Shown: positions 9,330 to 18,199, counted from the first letter of the stretch. The stretch is DNA of 64,000 bases from Filifactor villosus (GCF_042652965.1 NZ_JBHSHL010000033.1:72575-136574), one strand, 5' to 3'. Notes: a model not told the origin generated them from the sequence alone. A program made the numbers and translations.

Positions 9330-9881
9330 GAGCCTTGTTGTATCGGGATAAAGGCATCGAATCGAGGTTGAGAAAACACCTCATCGGTTTCGAATGGGGG
9401 CAAAGTGAGGAAGTTTTGGTAAAGGATGTTCGAGAACATTGTTGAACTTCCCTGTTCGAATTTTTCTGTACTAACATAATTGAACAATATTGCTCGCAGT
9501 CTTATTGTAACGATATATGGACGCTCAACCTTATTCTCCATATTTCGTTATAACGCAGACGGATTATATTCTTATCTATCAACGTTGACAGGTCGAACGC
9601 TTTGAAGTATAGAATTTTCCAAGATGTTTTTGGCGACGATACATTCTGTACATTCGTCATTTCAAACGGAGAGTACCGCTAATAACATGATGGAAACGGA
9701 CATGGATATAAGCGTGTCAGTGCACATGGTCAATGACAATATTATATGTATAGAGCCATATCGTTTGTGATTCAATCGTGCTGTCGAAGGATTTTGCTCG
9801 GACGGGATCATCAGGGGCAGAGAAACGCTGCTTGGTCTATCTGACGGATTCCTCGGGATTTTAACATAAGGAGTGAAGTGG
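9330..9881. other. Non-coding gap after the export operon
   Basis: It contains an imperfect 13-bp inverted repeat (AACGATATATGGA at 9509-9521 against 9537-9549). A segment around 9600-9685 (ATTTCAAACGGAGAGTACCGC) resembles the right end of the family A variant at 26.3 kb. No obvious terminator follows the permease gene. AAGGAG at 9868-9873 serves the next gene. No ORF is supported. Confidence 0.45.
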
Positions 9882-10271
9882 ATGAAAAAATATATGTCGG
9901 TTTTTCTGTGCTTGTTCTGTGTTTTGGCTATGGTTTCTTGCAACAAAAAGGCGGAGCCCCTCGAACTTCCGAAAGCATCGCAAGTGAAGAGCATCGAGGT
10001 ATCCATAGAGGAGAATATGATCCTTCATACGGATCAAACCTGGATCGCTGATGTGCTTGTGGGAGTTTCGGCAGCTAAGCCGACTCGTAAGCAGAGTGTT
10101 CAGGATGTTCCGACAGCAGAGCGTATGATAAAGGTCGATATCCATTCCGAAAAAGAGATCACAAGGTTCTTTGCTTATGAAGACGGAGGAAGTTACTATA
10201 TCGAACGACCGTATCAGGGGATCTATAAGCTGGAGAAGAGCATATATGAGAAACTTCAGGAAAAAGAGTAA
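9882..10271 (+). CDS. Small lipoprotein, possibly DUF5301-like
   Basis: The 129-residue protein has a lipoprotein signal with lipobox AMVSC (Cys20), so it is probably anchored to the outer face of the membrane. The mature part has patterns such as SIEVSIEENMILHTDQTWI and YYIERPYQGIYKL that recall DUF5301 lipoproteins. That family match is from memory and tentative. A GTG lies 9 bases upstream, but ATG 9882 fits AAGGAG better. A family A repeat starts at the last base of its stop codon. Confidence 0.75.
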   Translation: MKKYMSVFLCLFCVLAMVSCNKKAEPLELPKASQVKSIEVSIEENMILHTDQTWIADVLVGVSAAKPTRKQSVQDVPTAERMIKVDIHSEKEITRFFAYEDGGSYYIERPYQGIYKLEKSIYEKLQEKE

Positions 10272-10383
10272 TACTATTTTTCAATAGAAGTGTGGATATA
10301 TCTATTTTTCAATGACGAAAAACTATGTAGTCTTCTATAGCTCACAGATTGTTTATATCCACTATTCAAAAGAATAGTAGTAT
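10271..10383. repeat. Family A interspersed repeat
   Basis: It starts ATACTATTTTTC and ends AGAATAGTAGTAT. The inside has GTGGATATATCTATTTTTC and CTCACAGATTGTTTATATCC, shared with copies at 30.6, 41.6, 42.7 and 59.3 kb. It begins on the final A of the lipoprotein stop codon. Confidence 0.8.
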
Positions 10384-10434
10384 AACGGGAAGTTTTTCAC
10401 AAAGAATTTCATAAGGAAATCTGCTACAGTGATA

Positions 10435-10578
10435 GGGCAACACGGTATAATGCGAAAAATCGACACGGAATCGATGGTATATGAAGGATGAAATTGTTGA
10501 AAGCATTGATATGACAACCTTCGTGTTTCATAATTTTAAAGAAAGACCGAGGATTTGCCTTTGTACCTCGTTTCCCTG
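10435..10578 (+). repeat. Family B interspersed repeat
   Basis: It begins GGCAACACGGTATAATGCG and ends in a TTTGCCTTTGTACCTCG segment. It shares GAAGGATGAAATTGTTGAAAGCATTGATATGACA-like sequence with the copy at 39.15 kb, given here only as approximate homology over 10484-10516. No ORF is present. The ends are more diverged than in the 42.5 kb copy. Confidence 0.65.
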
Positions 10579-10682
10579 ATTCAAATATCAGGTTTGTAAA
10601 CGCTATCGCTTTGAATTATAATTTGTAGCAGGTATTAGGGGGAAGACCGGTTTTTTAAAGACAGATCTGATCCGGTGAAGAC

Positions 10683-10735
10683 ATACCGCACAAGAAGAAG
10701 CCGGAGCTTGTTTCTGTGCGGTATTTTCTTTATTG
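10683..10735 (+). terminator. Terminator-like hairpin
   Basis: ATACCGCACAAG pairs with CTTGTTTCTGTGCGGTAT around a GAAGAAGCCGGAG loop, then TTTTCTTT follows. The stem sequence resembles the family B repeat ends, so this may be a family B remnant acting as a terminator before the TolC-like gene promoter. Confidence 0.6.
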
Positions 10736-10767
10736 GTGTTACAGACGGATAAACCTCTCTACAATTT

Positions 10768-10812
10768 TGTAATCTTACTGTTATCGTATTTTTGGCAGGA
10801 TGTGTTTATAAT
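10768..10812 (+). promoter_or_regulatory. Promoter with perfect WalR-like box, TolC-like gene
   Basis: TGTAAT-CTTAC-TGTTAT (10768-10784) fits TGTWAH-N5-TGTWAH exactly. TATAAT lies at 10807-10812, 22 bases further on. The promoter of the SLH gene at 19759-19802 has the same first 14 bases and nearly the same distance to its -10. No good -35 is present, as expected for activator dependence. Confidence 0.55.
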
Positions 10813-10946
10813 ATAAAAAGAAAGTGGAGGAAGGACGGGGATCGATTGCCGACCTGCATAGAAATGCCGGGAAGAGATCGTGCGATCGGGCATAAAGGAA
10901 ATAAGGGGGATGGAGCACCGAAAGACTCCGGATCCTCTTGAGCCGG

Positions 10947-10982
10947 CGCCTTCCGATACGGACGCTACCGGTTCGGAAGGCG
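10947..10982 (+). promoter_or_regulatory. Perfect 10-bp leader hairpin before the TolC-like gene
   Basis: CGCCTTCCGA and TCGGAAGGCG pair across a 16-base loop, ending 29 bases before the ATG. It lacks a T run, so it is not a terminator. It may affect mRNA stability or translation. Function is inferred from position only. Confidence 0.45.
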
Positions 10983-11011
10983 GGCGGAAGTTTGAAGAAA
11001 GGATGTGGCAT

Positions 11012-12145
11012 ATGAAAAGAACGGTTTCAACAGCCTTAGCCTTATTGATGGTCACAGGGGCGGTCCATTGTTCCTTTGCGGAGGAAAAGGTTGAATATAA
11101 GAAGGCTCCGGCAAGTCTGACCATTCAGGAAGTGAAGAAACAGGCGAGAGAGTTTGTTCGTGCAGAAGAGTATTACAAGGACAAGAAGGCGGAGCTCGAA
11201 AAGTTGAAAGCGGACTACGAAGAACGCTACGGCAAACGTTTTGTGAGTTTGGATAAGGCGGGAAATGAGAAGATAACCTATTTTAAGGTGGACGAGTTGC
11301 CGACCGATCCGGTCAAGGATTTGGAGAAGCTTTCGGAGGTTTTGGAAGAGATCCGTTTGACAAATGAGGATGCGGCGGAAGCTGCGTTTTTTCGGGTGCT
11401 GTTGCAGGAAAACAAATTGGCGACTGCAAAAAACGCACGGGAGCTTTCCGAATTCGGCAAGGCGGTGTCGAAGGCAAGTCATGAGCTGGGCAAGATCGTC
11501 TCCGTGGATGTAAAAAATGCCGAGGCGGCAAAGCGTGGAGCGGCGTTGAATGTAAAGCAGGAGGAGCTGGCCTTGGATAAGGCCTATGAGGAGCTGAACA
11601 AACTGCTCGGCTATTCTCCCGAGACGAGGTACGAAACGGTTGATGAGAGCATTGTCTCCAAGGCGGGACAAGGGATAGAGTCCATATACCTGCCTTCAAA
11701 TATGAGCGAAGAGGAATATGGGAGACTCAAGTCGTTGAGTGAGCAGAAAAAGGAACTCGACAGGAAGAAGAAGGCTCAGAGCGACCTTGATAAGAGTTAT
11801 GAGAGAGGTAAGGAGAAGGAGGACATTGAAGAGCTCATCAATCTGAAGGAATTGCAGGAAGACTACGAGAAGAGCAGGGAAGATGTGACGAGAAGTCTTC
11901 AAAAAGGATATATAGACAGTGTTTCTTCTTTCTTGGATCTTGAGCAGGCAAGACGGAATCTTGAACAACAGAGGAAGGGCTATGACAACGAAACTCTCCG
12001 TTACAAACTCGGAAAGGTAAGCAAATTGGATTATTTGAAGAAGGAAGCGGAGTATTTTGCTAACGAAAAAGTGTATTTGGAAACCGTGTATGCACTCTAT
12101 CAACAGGTAGAGGGATATGAAAAACTATATCGAGAGAAGAAGTAG
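11012..12145 (+). CDS. Secreted coiled-coil protein, TolC-like
   Basis: The 377-residue protein has a signal peptide (KRTVSTALALLMVTGAVHCSFA) and is then mostly charged alpha-helix. The C-terminal part (ARRNLEQQRKGYDNETLRYK through LGKVSKLDYLKKEAEYFAN) has the pattern of the TolC/outer-membrane-efflux repeat, in which RYKxGKVSxLD is followed by long helices. I saw no beta-barrel-like strands. The gene lies downstream of a MacAB-like exporter. The upstream frame extends to 10880 but lacks a signal-like start. ATG 11012 follows GAAAGGATG. A TolC homologue in an apparent monoderm is odd. Confidence 0.7.
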   Translation: MKRTVSTALALLMVTGAVHCSFAEEKVEYKKAPASLTIQEVKKQAREFVRAEEYYKDKKAELEKLKADYEERYGKRFVSLDKAGNEKITYFKVDELPTDPVKDLEKLSEVLEEIRLTNEDAAEAAFFRVLLQENKLATAKNARELSEFGKAVSKASHELGKIVSVDVKNAEAAKRGAALNVKQEELALDKAYEELNKLLGYSPETRYETVDESIVSKAGQGIESIYLPSNMSEEEYGRLKSLSEQKKELDRKKKAQSDLDKSYERGKEKEDIEELINLKELQEDYEKSREDVTRSLQKGYIDSVSSFLDLEQARRNLEQQRKGYDNETLRYKLGKVSKLDYLKKEAEYFANEKVYLETVYALYQQVEGYEKLYREKK

Positions 12146-12154
12146 GGGGATGAG

Positions 12155-13102
12155 ATGAAAAAGATACTTCGATTGTTTATAGCGGTGGGTCTGATTACGG
12201 CTCTTGGCGCAACATCGTTTGCGGCTCCGTCGATCCGTGTGTATATTGACGGGCAGGAAATGTCGGGTTCGGCGGAGGCAACTATTATACAGAGCAGGAC
12301 CATGGTACCGTTTCGTGCCGTATTTGAAGGGCTGGGGGCACAGCAGATCTTTTGGGACCCTCAGACTAAGACCGTGACGGGAACAAAGGATGAAACGACA
12401 GTTACCTTGGCGATAGGCAATAAGGTCGCCTTTGTGAACGGTCAGGCACAGACCTTGGAGGTAGGACCTGCCATTGTGGGCTCAAGCACCTTGGTACCCC
12501 TGTCCTTTATTTCACAGAAAATGGGATACAAGGTCGCATGGCAGGCAAGCAGCAAAACCGTCTTTATCATGTCGCCCTCTTACTATGAGCAGGTAAAGGG
12601 GACCTTGGATGCAAAGGTTTTGGGAGAGGAAAATGCTCCGAATCCGTCCACTCCTTCTACGGAGCCGGTCAATCCGATCGAGCCGGTAAACCCGATCGAG
12701 CCGGTAAACCCGATCGAGCCGGTAAACCCTGTGGAACCTTCAAAACCGGATAAACCTGTCAAGCCCGTACAACCGGATAAGACTACGCAGGGCAATGTGT
12801 CTGCCGGAGTCATCCGAGGAGCTTTTGCCATGCAAAATATGAAAAAGAGCAAGTTTGTCTTTGACTTCAAGTCCGACGGAACCTTCCGCGTTGCTCCGTT
12901 GGGAAGCAAGGATATCGTCAGCGGCACATATAAGACGAAGGGGAACTCGATCGAACTGAAGTCGAGTATTCTAAACGGAAGTTTTTCCATTGAAGAGATT
13001 AAGGGAAAGAGAACTTACTATCTTCTCAAATCCTCAAACGGAGGCGCTTTTGCGATGACTTCCATCACGCCCGAACAGTTCAACGAGGCGACGGGAAAAT
13101 AA
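12155..13102 (+). CDS. Secreted protein with copper-amine-oxidase-like stalk domain
   Basis: The 315-residue protein has a signal peptide ending SFAAP. It is followed by a copper amine oxidase N-terminal-like domain (about 24-145) with IRVYIDGQEM, TMVPFRAVFEGLGA and STLVPLSFISQKMGYKV. In Firmicutes this is a wall-associated module without oxidase activity. A Pro-rich linker holds four EPVNPI/EPVNPV repeats. A C-terminal domain (about 218-313) is unrecognised. The start lies 9 bases after the TolC-like gene, so they are cotranscribed. Confidence 0.88.
   Translation: MKKILRLFIAVGLITALGATSFAAPSIRVYIDGQEMSGSAEATIIQSRTMVPFRAVFEGLGAQQIFWDPQTKTVTGTKDETTVTLAIGNKVAFVNGQAQTLEVGPAIVGSSTLVPLSFISQKMGYKVAWQASSKTVFIMSPSYYEQVKGTLDAKVLGEENAPNPSTPSTEPVNPIEPVNPIEPVNPIEPVNPVEPSKPDKPVKPVQPDKTTQGNVSAGVIRGAFAMQNMKKSKFVFDFKSDGTFRVAPLGSKDIVSGTYKTKGNSIELKSSILNGSFSIEEIKGKRTYYLLKSSNGGAFAMTSITPEQFNEATGK
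12662..12733 (+). repeat. 18-bp tandem repeat coding EPVNPI units
   Basis: Four 18-bp units (GAGCCGGTAAACCCGATC and close variants) lie in frame in the stalk-domain gene. The second and third units are identical, suggesting recent slippage. They encode the spacer between the two domains, so the copy number could vary between strains. Confidence 0.85.
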
Positions 13103-13291
13103 AGGGCAAAAATATTTGCACACAGTTTGATTTTTGAAAAACCTCTCAAAGAACCGGAGGAAGCAAATTCAAAAACAAAAAGTCGAAAAAACGTCTACAG
13201 CACACTATTTTGAGTTTTCTAAAAATTTTTGTTGCAGTCGTGTTCATAAACCTTGAGTTTAAGAACCTATGGAAAAATAAAAATCTCATAC

Positions 13292-13340
13292 AAAAAGCAA
13301 AAATATTTGCATATATAGTGCCGGTATTTTTGCTTTTTTC
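13292..13340 (+). terminator. Terminator with perfect 14-bp stem
   Basis: AAAAAGCAAAAATA (13292-13305) pairs perfectly with TATTTTTGCTTTTT (13325-13338), which itself supplies the T run. It lies 190 bases after the stalk-domain gene and before the argC promoter. Confidence 0.75.
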
Positions 13341-13462
13341 TTATAAAAATATATCCGTGCAACGAGGGATCGCATTTCAAAAAAATATCGAAAGAATTAA
13401 GTCGAAATAGACGACTGATTTAGAAGTGTTTAAAGAAAAATGCAAAAAATATACAAATTTCA

Positions 13463-13492
13463 TTTGAATTTGGCACGAAATATGCTTATAAT
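13463..13492 (+). promoter_or_regulatory. argC promoter
   Basis: TTTGAA (13463-13468) and TATAAT (13487-13492) are 18 bases apart. The argC start lies 58 bases after the -10. Confidence 0.6.
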
Positions 13493-13550
13493 AGTAGTGC
13501 TATGTTAAGATATACACCATGGATACTAATTATTTGAAGGAGGAGTTTTG

Positions 13551-14600
13551 ATGATTCGATTCTCTATGTTGGGAGCTGCAAGTAACGCGGGTGGAGAGCT
13601 TTTGAGGCTTATGATCAACCATCCCGAAACAGAGCTTGCATATGTTGCAGACGGTTTTTCCGCAGGAGAGCACATTGCTGATGTTCACCCTGCTATTCAA
13701 GGTTTTTACGATGCGGTATTGTTGTCCGACAGCGATGAGGACTTGGATACTATATTGAGCGGAACGGATGTATTGTTCCTTGCTGTGGATCCGGGAAAGG
13801 TATTTCCGATCGCAGAAAAAGCTTTGGCAAAGGGTGTAAAAATAATCGACTTTGGAGCTGATATCAGATTTAGAGATTCCAAGGTATGGGAAGAGTGGTA
13901 CAAGGTAGAGTGTAACTATCCTCAAATGTGTAGAGATGCTGTTTACTCCATCCCTGAGATCTGGAGAGAGGACATAAAAGGAAAGAGTCTTATTTCGAAT
14001 CCGGGATGTTATCCTACGGCATCCGCATTGGGACTTTATCCTTTCATAGACAACAATCTGATTGAAAAAGACTCTGTTATCGTTGAGGCGATCAGCGGTA
14101 CGACCGGAGCGGGAAGAAGACCCGACTTTGCGAAGTTGCATATGGTACAGGACGGAAACTTCAAAGCTTACGGTGTTGCAGGACACAGACATACTCCTGA
14201 AATCGAGCAGAGTATTGAAATGATTGGCGGAGAGCCTTCCAAAATCATTTTCACTCCGCACTTGGCACCCATGCCCAGAGGGATTCATGTCACCATCTAC
14301 GGAGACCTGAAGAGACCTATGACGGACGACGAGATCTACGAGTTGTACTTAAAGTATTATAAAGATGAGCCGTTTGTATTCCCGCACAAAGCAGGAGATT
14401 GGCCGAATACAAAGTGGACGGTAGGAACCAACCATTGCCATGTAGCAGCAGCTTACGAGCCGAGAACTCAAAGAATTATCATTTGCTCGGTAATCGATAA
14501 TATCGGAAAAGGTGCTGCCGGACAGGCGATTCAAAATATGAACATTATCTTCGGTTTGGAAGAGACAACAGGTTTGATCATTGCACCGATGTTCCCATAG
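13551..14600 (+). CDS. argC: N-acetyl-gamma-glutamyl-phosphate reductase
   Basis: This is the third step of ornithine synthesis, the NADPH reduction of N-acetylglutamyl phosphate to its semialdehyde. The 349 residues have an N-terminal NADP-binding domain with a modified glycine loop (GAASNAGGELLRL), the catalytic segment SNPGCYPTA (Cys153), SGTTGAGR and the late HRHTPEIEQ and TPHLAPMPRGI motifs. A TTG at 13548 is in frame, but ATG 13551 follows AAGGAGGAG. It is the first gene of argCJBD. The unusual N-terminal loop is a divergence, not a defect. Confidence 0.96.
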   Translation: MIRFSMLGAASNAGGELLRLMINHPETELAYVADGFSAGEHIADVHPAIQGFYDAVLLSDSDEDLDTILSGTDVLFLAVDPGKVFPIAEKALAKGVKIIDFGADIRFRDSKVWEEWYKVECNYPQMCRDAVYSIPEIWREDIKGKSLISNPGCYPTASALGLYPFIDNNLIEKDSVIVEAISGTTGAGRRPDFAKLHMVQDGNFKAYGVAGHRHTPEIEQSIEMIGGEPSKIIFTPHLAPMPRGIHVTIYGDLKRPMTDDEIYELYLKYYKDEPFVFPHKAGDWPNTKWTVGTNHCHVAAAYEPRTQRIIICSVIDNIGKGAAGQAIQNMNIIFGLEETTGLIIAPMFP

Positions 14601-14665
14601 ATGAGAGATACGCTGAGATCGGTATCTTAAAAAGTAAGATATAGTATTGTGGATTGATGCAAAGG

Positions 14666-14697
14666 GTTTCGGGACGATTTTCGAATCGTCCCGAAGC
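14666..14697 (+). promoter_or_regulatory. Perfect hairpin between argC and argJ
   Basis: TTCGGGACGATT (14668-14679) pairs with AATCGTCCCGAA (14684-14695) over a TTCG loop. Two further base pairs extend it to 14666-14697. An A-rich stretch rather than a T run follows. It is better seen as an mRNA-stabilising or processing element than a terminator, though partial attenuation is possible. Confidence 0.6.
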
Positions 14698-14730
14698 AAA
14701 AGAAAAAAGATTTTTAAGGAGGATAAAACT

Positions 14731-15954
14731 ATGGATACATACCGTTTTATTGAAGGTGGAATTACTGCTCCTAAAGGATTCAAGGCAGGAGCAATCTATT
14801 GCGGTATCAAAAGTAAGAAGAAAGAAAAACCGGATATAGCAATCCTATATTCCGAAGAAAAAGCAGTTTGTGCGGGAATGTTTACAACCAACAAGTTTGC
14901 CGCTGCACCTATTATCTACTGCAGAGAGATCGTAAAGACGGGTTCGGCTCAAGCGATTTTGATCAACAGCGGAAATGCAAATGCCGCTACCGGTACCCTC
15001 GGTTTGGAAAACACAAGAAAACTTGCACAATGCACGGGAGATCACCTCGGACTTCAAGCGGATGATGTATTTGTATGCTCCACGGGAGTTATCGGTGTTC
15101 AACTTCCTATGGAAAAAATGTTGAATGCGGTAAAAGACATCGTTCCGACCTTGAGTGCGGATAACGGCCCTTCAATTGCAAGAGCGATTATGACAACCGA
15201 CACCGTTCCCAAAGAGATTTCTTTTGAGCTTGAATTGTCAGGCGGAACCATTCGTATCGGTTCCATGGCTAAGGGTTCGGGTATGATCCATCCGAACATG
15301 GCTACGATGTTGGCATTTGTAACGACGGATGCTTCCATCAGTCAGGAAGTATTGCAGGGAATGCTTAAAAAAGCGGTAGATAAGAGTTATAATATGATGA
15401 CCGTTGACGGAGATACCAGTACAAATGACTGCTTGCTTCTTTTGGCAAATGGAATGTCGGGAGTGGAAGTCAAGAGCGAAGAAGATATCAAGAAGTTCTA
15501 CGAAGCGATTGAATACATCAGTATGGAAATGGCGAAGAAGATCGCAGCCGACGGAGAAGGAGCAAGCCACCTCATCGTCGTACATGCAAACAACCTACAG
15601 ACACAAGACGATGCAAGAAAGGTAGCTCGTGCAGTTGCCGGTTCCAACCTGTTCAAGTGTGCGATCTTCGGACAGGACGCGAACTGGGGACGTGTAATCT
15701 CGGCAGCAGGTTATTCGGGAGCGGAGTTTGAAACAGGAAAAATCGATGTTGCACTTGAGAGCAAGGCAGGAAAGATCGATGTAATGCTTGAGGGAGCAGG
15801 GCTTGCGTTTGACGAAGAAAAAGCTGCTACCATCTTGAAAGAAAAAGACATCTATGTTCATCTTGATTTCCATGACGGAGAAGAGTGTGCGACTGCTTTC
15901 GGATGTGACTTGACCTATGATTATGTAAAAATTAACGGAGACTATCGTAGCTAA
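14731..15954 (+). CDS. argJ: Bifunctional ornithine acetyltransferase/N-acetylglutamate synthase
   Basis: ArgJ moves the acetyl group from N-acetylornithine to glutamate, recycling it. The bifunctional form also makes N-acetylglutamate from acetyl-CoA. The 407 residues include the self-cleavage region KGSGMIHPNMATMLAF, with the nucleophile expected at Thr192. Also visible are INSGNANAATG, CSTGVIGVQLP and the late GQDANWGRVISA. ATG 14731 follows AAGGAGG. With argJ present, argA and argE are not needed, which fits their absence here. Bifunctionality cannot be read from the sequence. Confidence 0.97.
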   Translation: MDTYRFIEGGITAPKGFKAGAIYCGIKSKKKEKPDIAILYSEEKAVCAGMFTTNKFAAAPIIYCREIVKTGSAQAILINSGNANAATGTLGLENTRKLAQCTGDHLGLQADDVFVCSTGVIGVQLPMEKMLNAVKDIVPTLSADNGPSIARAIMTTDTVPKEISFELELSGGTIRIGSMAKGSGMIHPNMATMLAFVTTDASISQEVLQGMLKKAVDKSYNMMTVDGDTSTNDCLLLLANGMSGVEVKSEEDIKKFYEAIEYISMEMAKKIAADGEGASHLIVVHANNLQTQDDARKVARAVAGSNLFKCAIFGQDANWGRVISAAGYSGAEFETGKIDVALESKAGKIDVMLEGAGLAFDEEKAATILKEKDIYVHLDFHDGEECATAFGCDLTYDYVKINGDYRS

Positions 15955-15969
15955 ATTCAAGGAGGGCAT

Positions 15970-16845
15970 ATGAACAACGAACAAGCAGTTCAAAACCTTG
16001 TAAGCAGCATGCCTTATCTTCGTAACGGCAAGGGTAAGGTAGTTGTAATCAAATTTGGCGGAAATGCTATGATCAACGATGAGATCAAGCAATCCGTAAT
16101 CGAAGACATCGTGTTGATGCAACTTGCGGGAATCAAACCGGTCATCTCTCACGGAGGAGGTCCTGCGATCAATGAAATGCTCAAAAAACTCAACATTCAA
16201 AGCGAGTTTGTAAACGGACTTCGTGTCACAAGCAAAGATGTAATTGAAGTGGTGGAGATGGTACTTGCAGGAAAGGTAAACGGCGAGCTTGTGCAAAATG
16301 TTACCAAGACAGGCGGAACGGCAGTCGGTGTATCCGGAGTAAGTGCAGGAATTTACCATTGTAAGAAGACGGAAGGCGAATACGACTACGGTTTCGTAGG
16401 CGAAGTCGTATCCGTGGATCCGACCGCGATCGAAGCTCTGCTTGAGAAAAACATCATTCCCATCGTATCTCCCATCGGCTCAGACGGAAAAGGCAATACC
16501 TATAACATCAACGGAGATACTGCGGCAGGAGAGCTGGCAGCTGCACTGAATGCGGATAAACTCTACTTGTTGACGGACATTGAAGGACTCTGCAACAGCA
16601 TAGAACTTCGTGATGTCATCAGTTATCTCAATACAAAAGATGTGCCCTTGTTGAAAGAAAAGGGCGTGATCGCCGGAGGTATGATTCCCAAAATTGACTG
16701 CTGTGTAAGAGCAATCGAAAACGGAGTTAAGACAGTTCAGATTATAGACGGAAGAAAACCGCACAGCATCCTTTATGAAGAATTCTTCAAAGAAGGAAAC
16801 GGAACGACCATCGGAGTAGACCAAGAAAGTGTCGGTATCAAGTAA
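15970..16845 (+). CDS. argB: Acetylglutamate kinase
   Basis: ArgB phosphorylates N-acetylglutamate with ATP, the second ornithine step. The 291 residues carry the amino-acid kinase motifs VVIKFGGNAM, ISHGGGPAINEML (substrate loop), YNINGDTAAGELAAAL and GVIAGGMIPKI. Length and C-terminal features suit the hexameric, possibly arginine-inhibited type, but this is inference. The start has AAGGAGGGC upstream and lies 15 bases after argJ. Confidence 0.97.
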   Translation: MNNEQAVQNLVSSMPYLRNGKGKVVVIKFGGNAMINDEIKQSVIEDIVLMQLAGIKPVISHGGGPAINEMLKKLNIQSEFVNGLRVTSKDVIEVVEMVLAGKVNGELVQNVTKTGGTAVGVSGVSAGIYHCKKTEGEYDYGFVGEVVSVDPTAIEALLEKNIIPIVSPIGSDGKGNTYNINGDTAAGELAAALNADKLYLLTDIEGLCNSIELRDVISYLNTKDVPLLKEKGVIAGGMIPKIDCCVRAIENGVKTVQIIDGRKPHSILYEEFFKEGNGTTIGVDQESVGIK

Positions 16846-16987
16846 GACAGAATAAAACTTCGATATGTGAAACCTATTCGGCGCAAGAAATTGGACAACT
16901 TGGGTAAGACAACGAGCTTGGAAGTTTTCACAGGGCAAATAAAGAGAGTATTAAGAAATTTTGAAGTTAAATAGGAGGAACAGAACC

Positions 16988-18199
16988 ATGGAGAAAATTA
17001 AAACAAATGCGGAAGCAATGGCAATCGGTAAAGAGTGCTTGATGAACACTTACGGAAGATATGGCGTTGCCATGGTAAGAGGAGAAGGATCCTATCTGTA
17101 CGATGCGGACGGAAAAAAATACATCGACCTTCTTCAAGGAGTTGCAGTAAATAACCTTGGACACGGATATCCCAAGTTCATTGAAGCGGTAAAAGATCAG
17201 TTGGATAACTTGATGCACTGCGCAAACTACTTCTGGATCGAGCCCCAAGTAAGATTGGCTAAACTCATCGTAGACAACAGTTGCTTTGACAAAGTATTCT
17301 TCGGAAACAGCGGTGCGGAAGCAAACGAAGGAGCTATCAAAATCGCTCGTAAATACCAAAAAGACCACGGACATCCGGAGAGATACAGAGTGATCACCAT
17401 GAAACAATCCTTCCACGGAAGAACCTTGGCTACTTTGACGGCGACAGGACAAGATAAGGTACAAATCGGTTTCGAGCCGTTGCCGGACGGATTTGACTAT
17501 GCGACCTACAATGACATTGAGTCCGTAAAGGCTGCCGTAACTGACAAAACTGCTGCAATCATGCTTGAGCCCATCATCGGAGAAGGTGGAGTTATCGTTG
17601 CGCAAGATCAATTCCTGAAAGACCTTCGTCAACTTTGCGACGAAAAAGGACTTCTTCTTATCTTTGACGAAGTTCAAGTAGGTTGCGGAAGAACAGGAAA
17701 ACTCTTTGCTCATCAATGGACAGGAGTTGAGCCTGATGTAATGACAATGGCGAAAGCGCTCGGAAACGGTATTCCGATCGGAGCGATCGCTGCAAAAGGC
17801 GATGCAGCTAACACCCTACAACCGGGTAACCACGGAACAACCTTCGGAGGAAATCCCCTTGCTACCGCTTGCGGATGTGCAGCACTTTCCATTATCCTTG
17901 AAGAAAACCTCTTGGATAGAGCAAACGAAATGGGAGAATACCTTGTAAACAGATTGAACGAAATGAAAAAAGACCATCCGTGCATCAAAGAAGTTCGTGG
18001 AAAAGGTCTGATCGTAGGTGCGGTTATCGATGTGGAAGATGCTCACGTCATCACCGATCCCTGCTTTGAAAAAGGCTTAATCCTCAACTGCACGGCAGGA
18101 AACGTACTTCGTTTCATCCCTGCATTGACCATCGAGAAAGAAGTATTGGATGAGGCTCTTGCAATTATGGAAGAGTGCATGAAGGAAGCAGGTCTGTAA
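16988..18199 (+). CDS. argD: Acetylornithine aminotransferase
   Basis: ArgD is a PLP class III aminotransferase that converts N-acetylglutamate semialdehyde to N-acetylornithine. The 403 residues include GNSGAEANEGAIKIARKY, FHGRTLATLTATGQ, IFDEVQVGCGRTGKLFA, the PLP-lysine motif MTMAKALGNGIPIGA and TTFGGNPLA. The frame opens at 16961, but ATG 16988 is correctly spaced from AGGAGG. A 142-base gap from argB has no terminator. It is the last gene of argCJBD. argF, argG and argH are not in this window. Confidence 0.96.
   Translation: MEKIKTNAEAMAIGKECLMNTYGRYGVAMVRGEGSYLYDADGKKYIDLLQGVAVNNLGHGYPKFIEAVKDQLDNLMHCANYFWIEPQVRLAKLIVDNSCFDKVFFGNSGAEANEGAIKIARKYQKDHGHPERYRVITMKQSFHGRTLATLTATGQDKVQIGFEPLPDGFDYATYNDIESVKAAVTDKTAAIMLEPIIGEGGVIVAQDQFLKDLRQLCDEKGLLLIFDEVQVGCGRTGKLFAHQWTGVEPDVMTMAKALGNGIPIGAIAAKGDAANTLQPGNHGTTFGGNPLATACGCAALSIILEENLLDRANEMGEYLVNRLNEMKKDHPCIKEVRGKGLIVGAVIDVEDAHVITDPCFEKGLILNCTAGNVLRFIPALTIEKEVLDEALAIMEECMKEAGL

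Larger units (their letters stand above)
13103..13550. other. Gap between the stalk-domain gene and argC
   Basis: It contains a terminator hairpin (13292-13340), two copies of GCAAAAATATTTGCA (near 13106 and 13297) and the argC promoter (13463-13492). A 66-codon frame at 13210-13410 spans the terminator and is AT-driven, so I do not call it. No clear ArgR box was found, though AT-rich near-palindromes around 13441-13470 are possible sites. Confidence 0.5.

Noticed and set aside
13210..13410. 66-codon hydrophobic frame before argC
   Set aside because: It spans a strong terminator hairpin and the translation follows the A/T-rich composition. No ribosome site was seen.
13441..13470. ArgR operator before argC
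   Set aside because: The A/T-rich near-palindromes do not fit an ARG box well enough to claim one.
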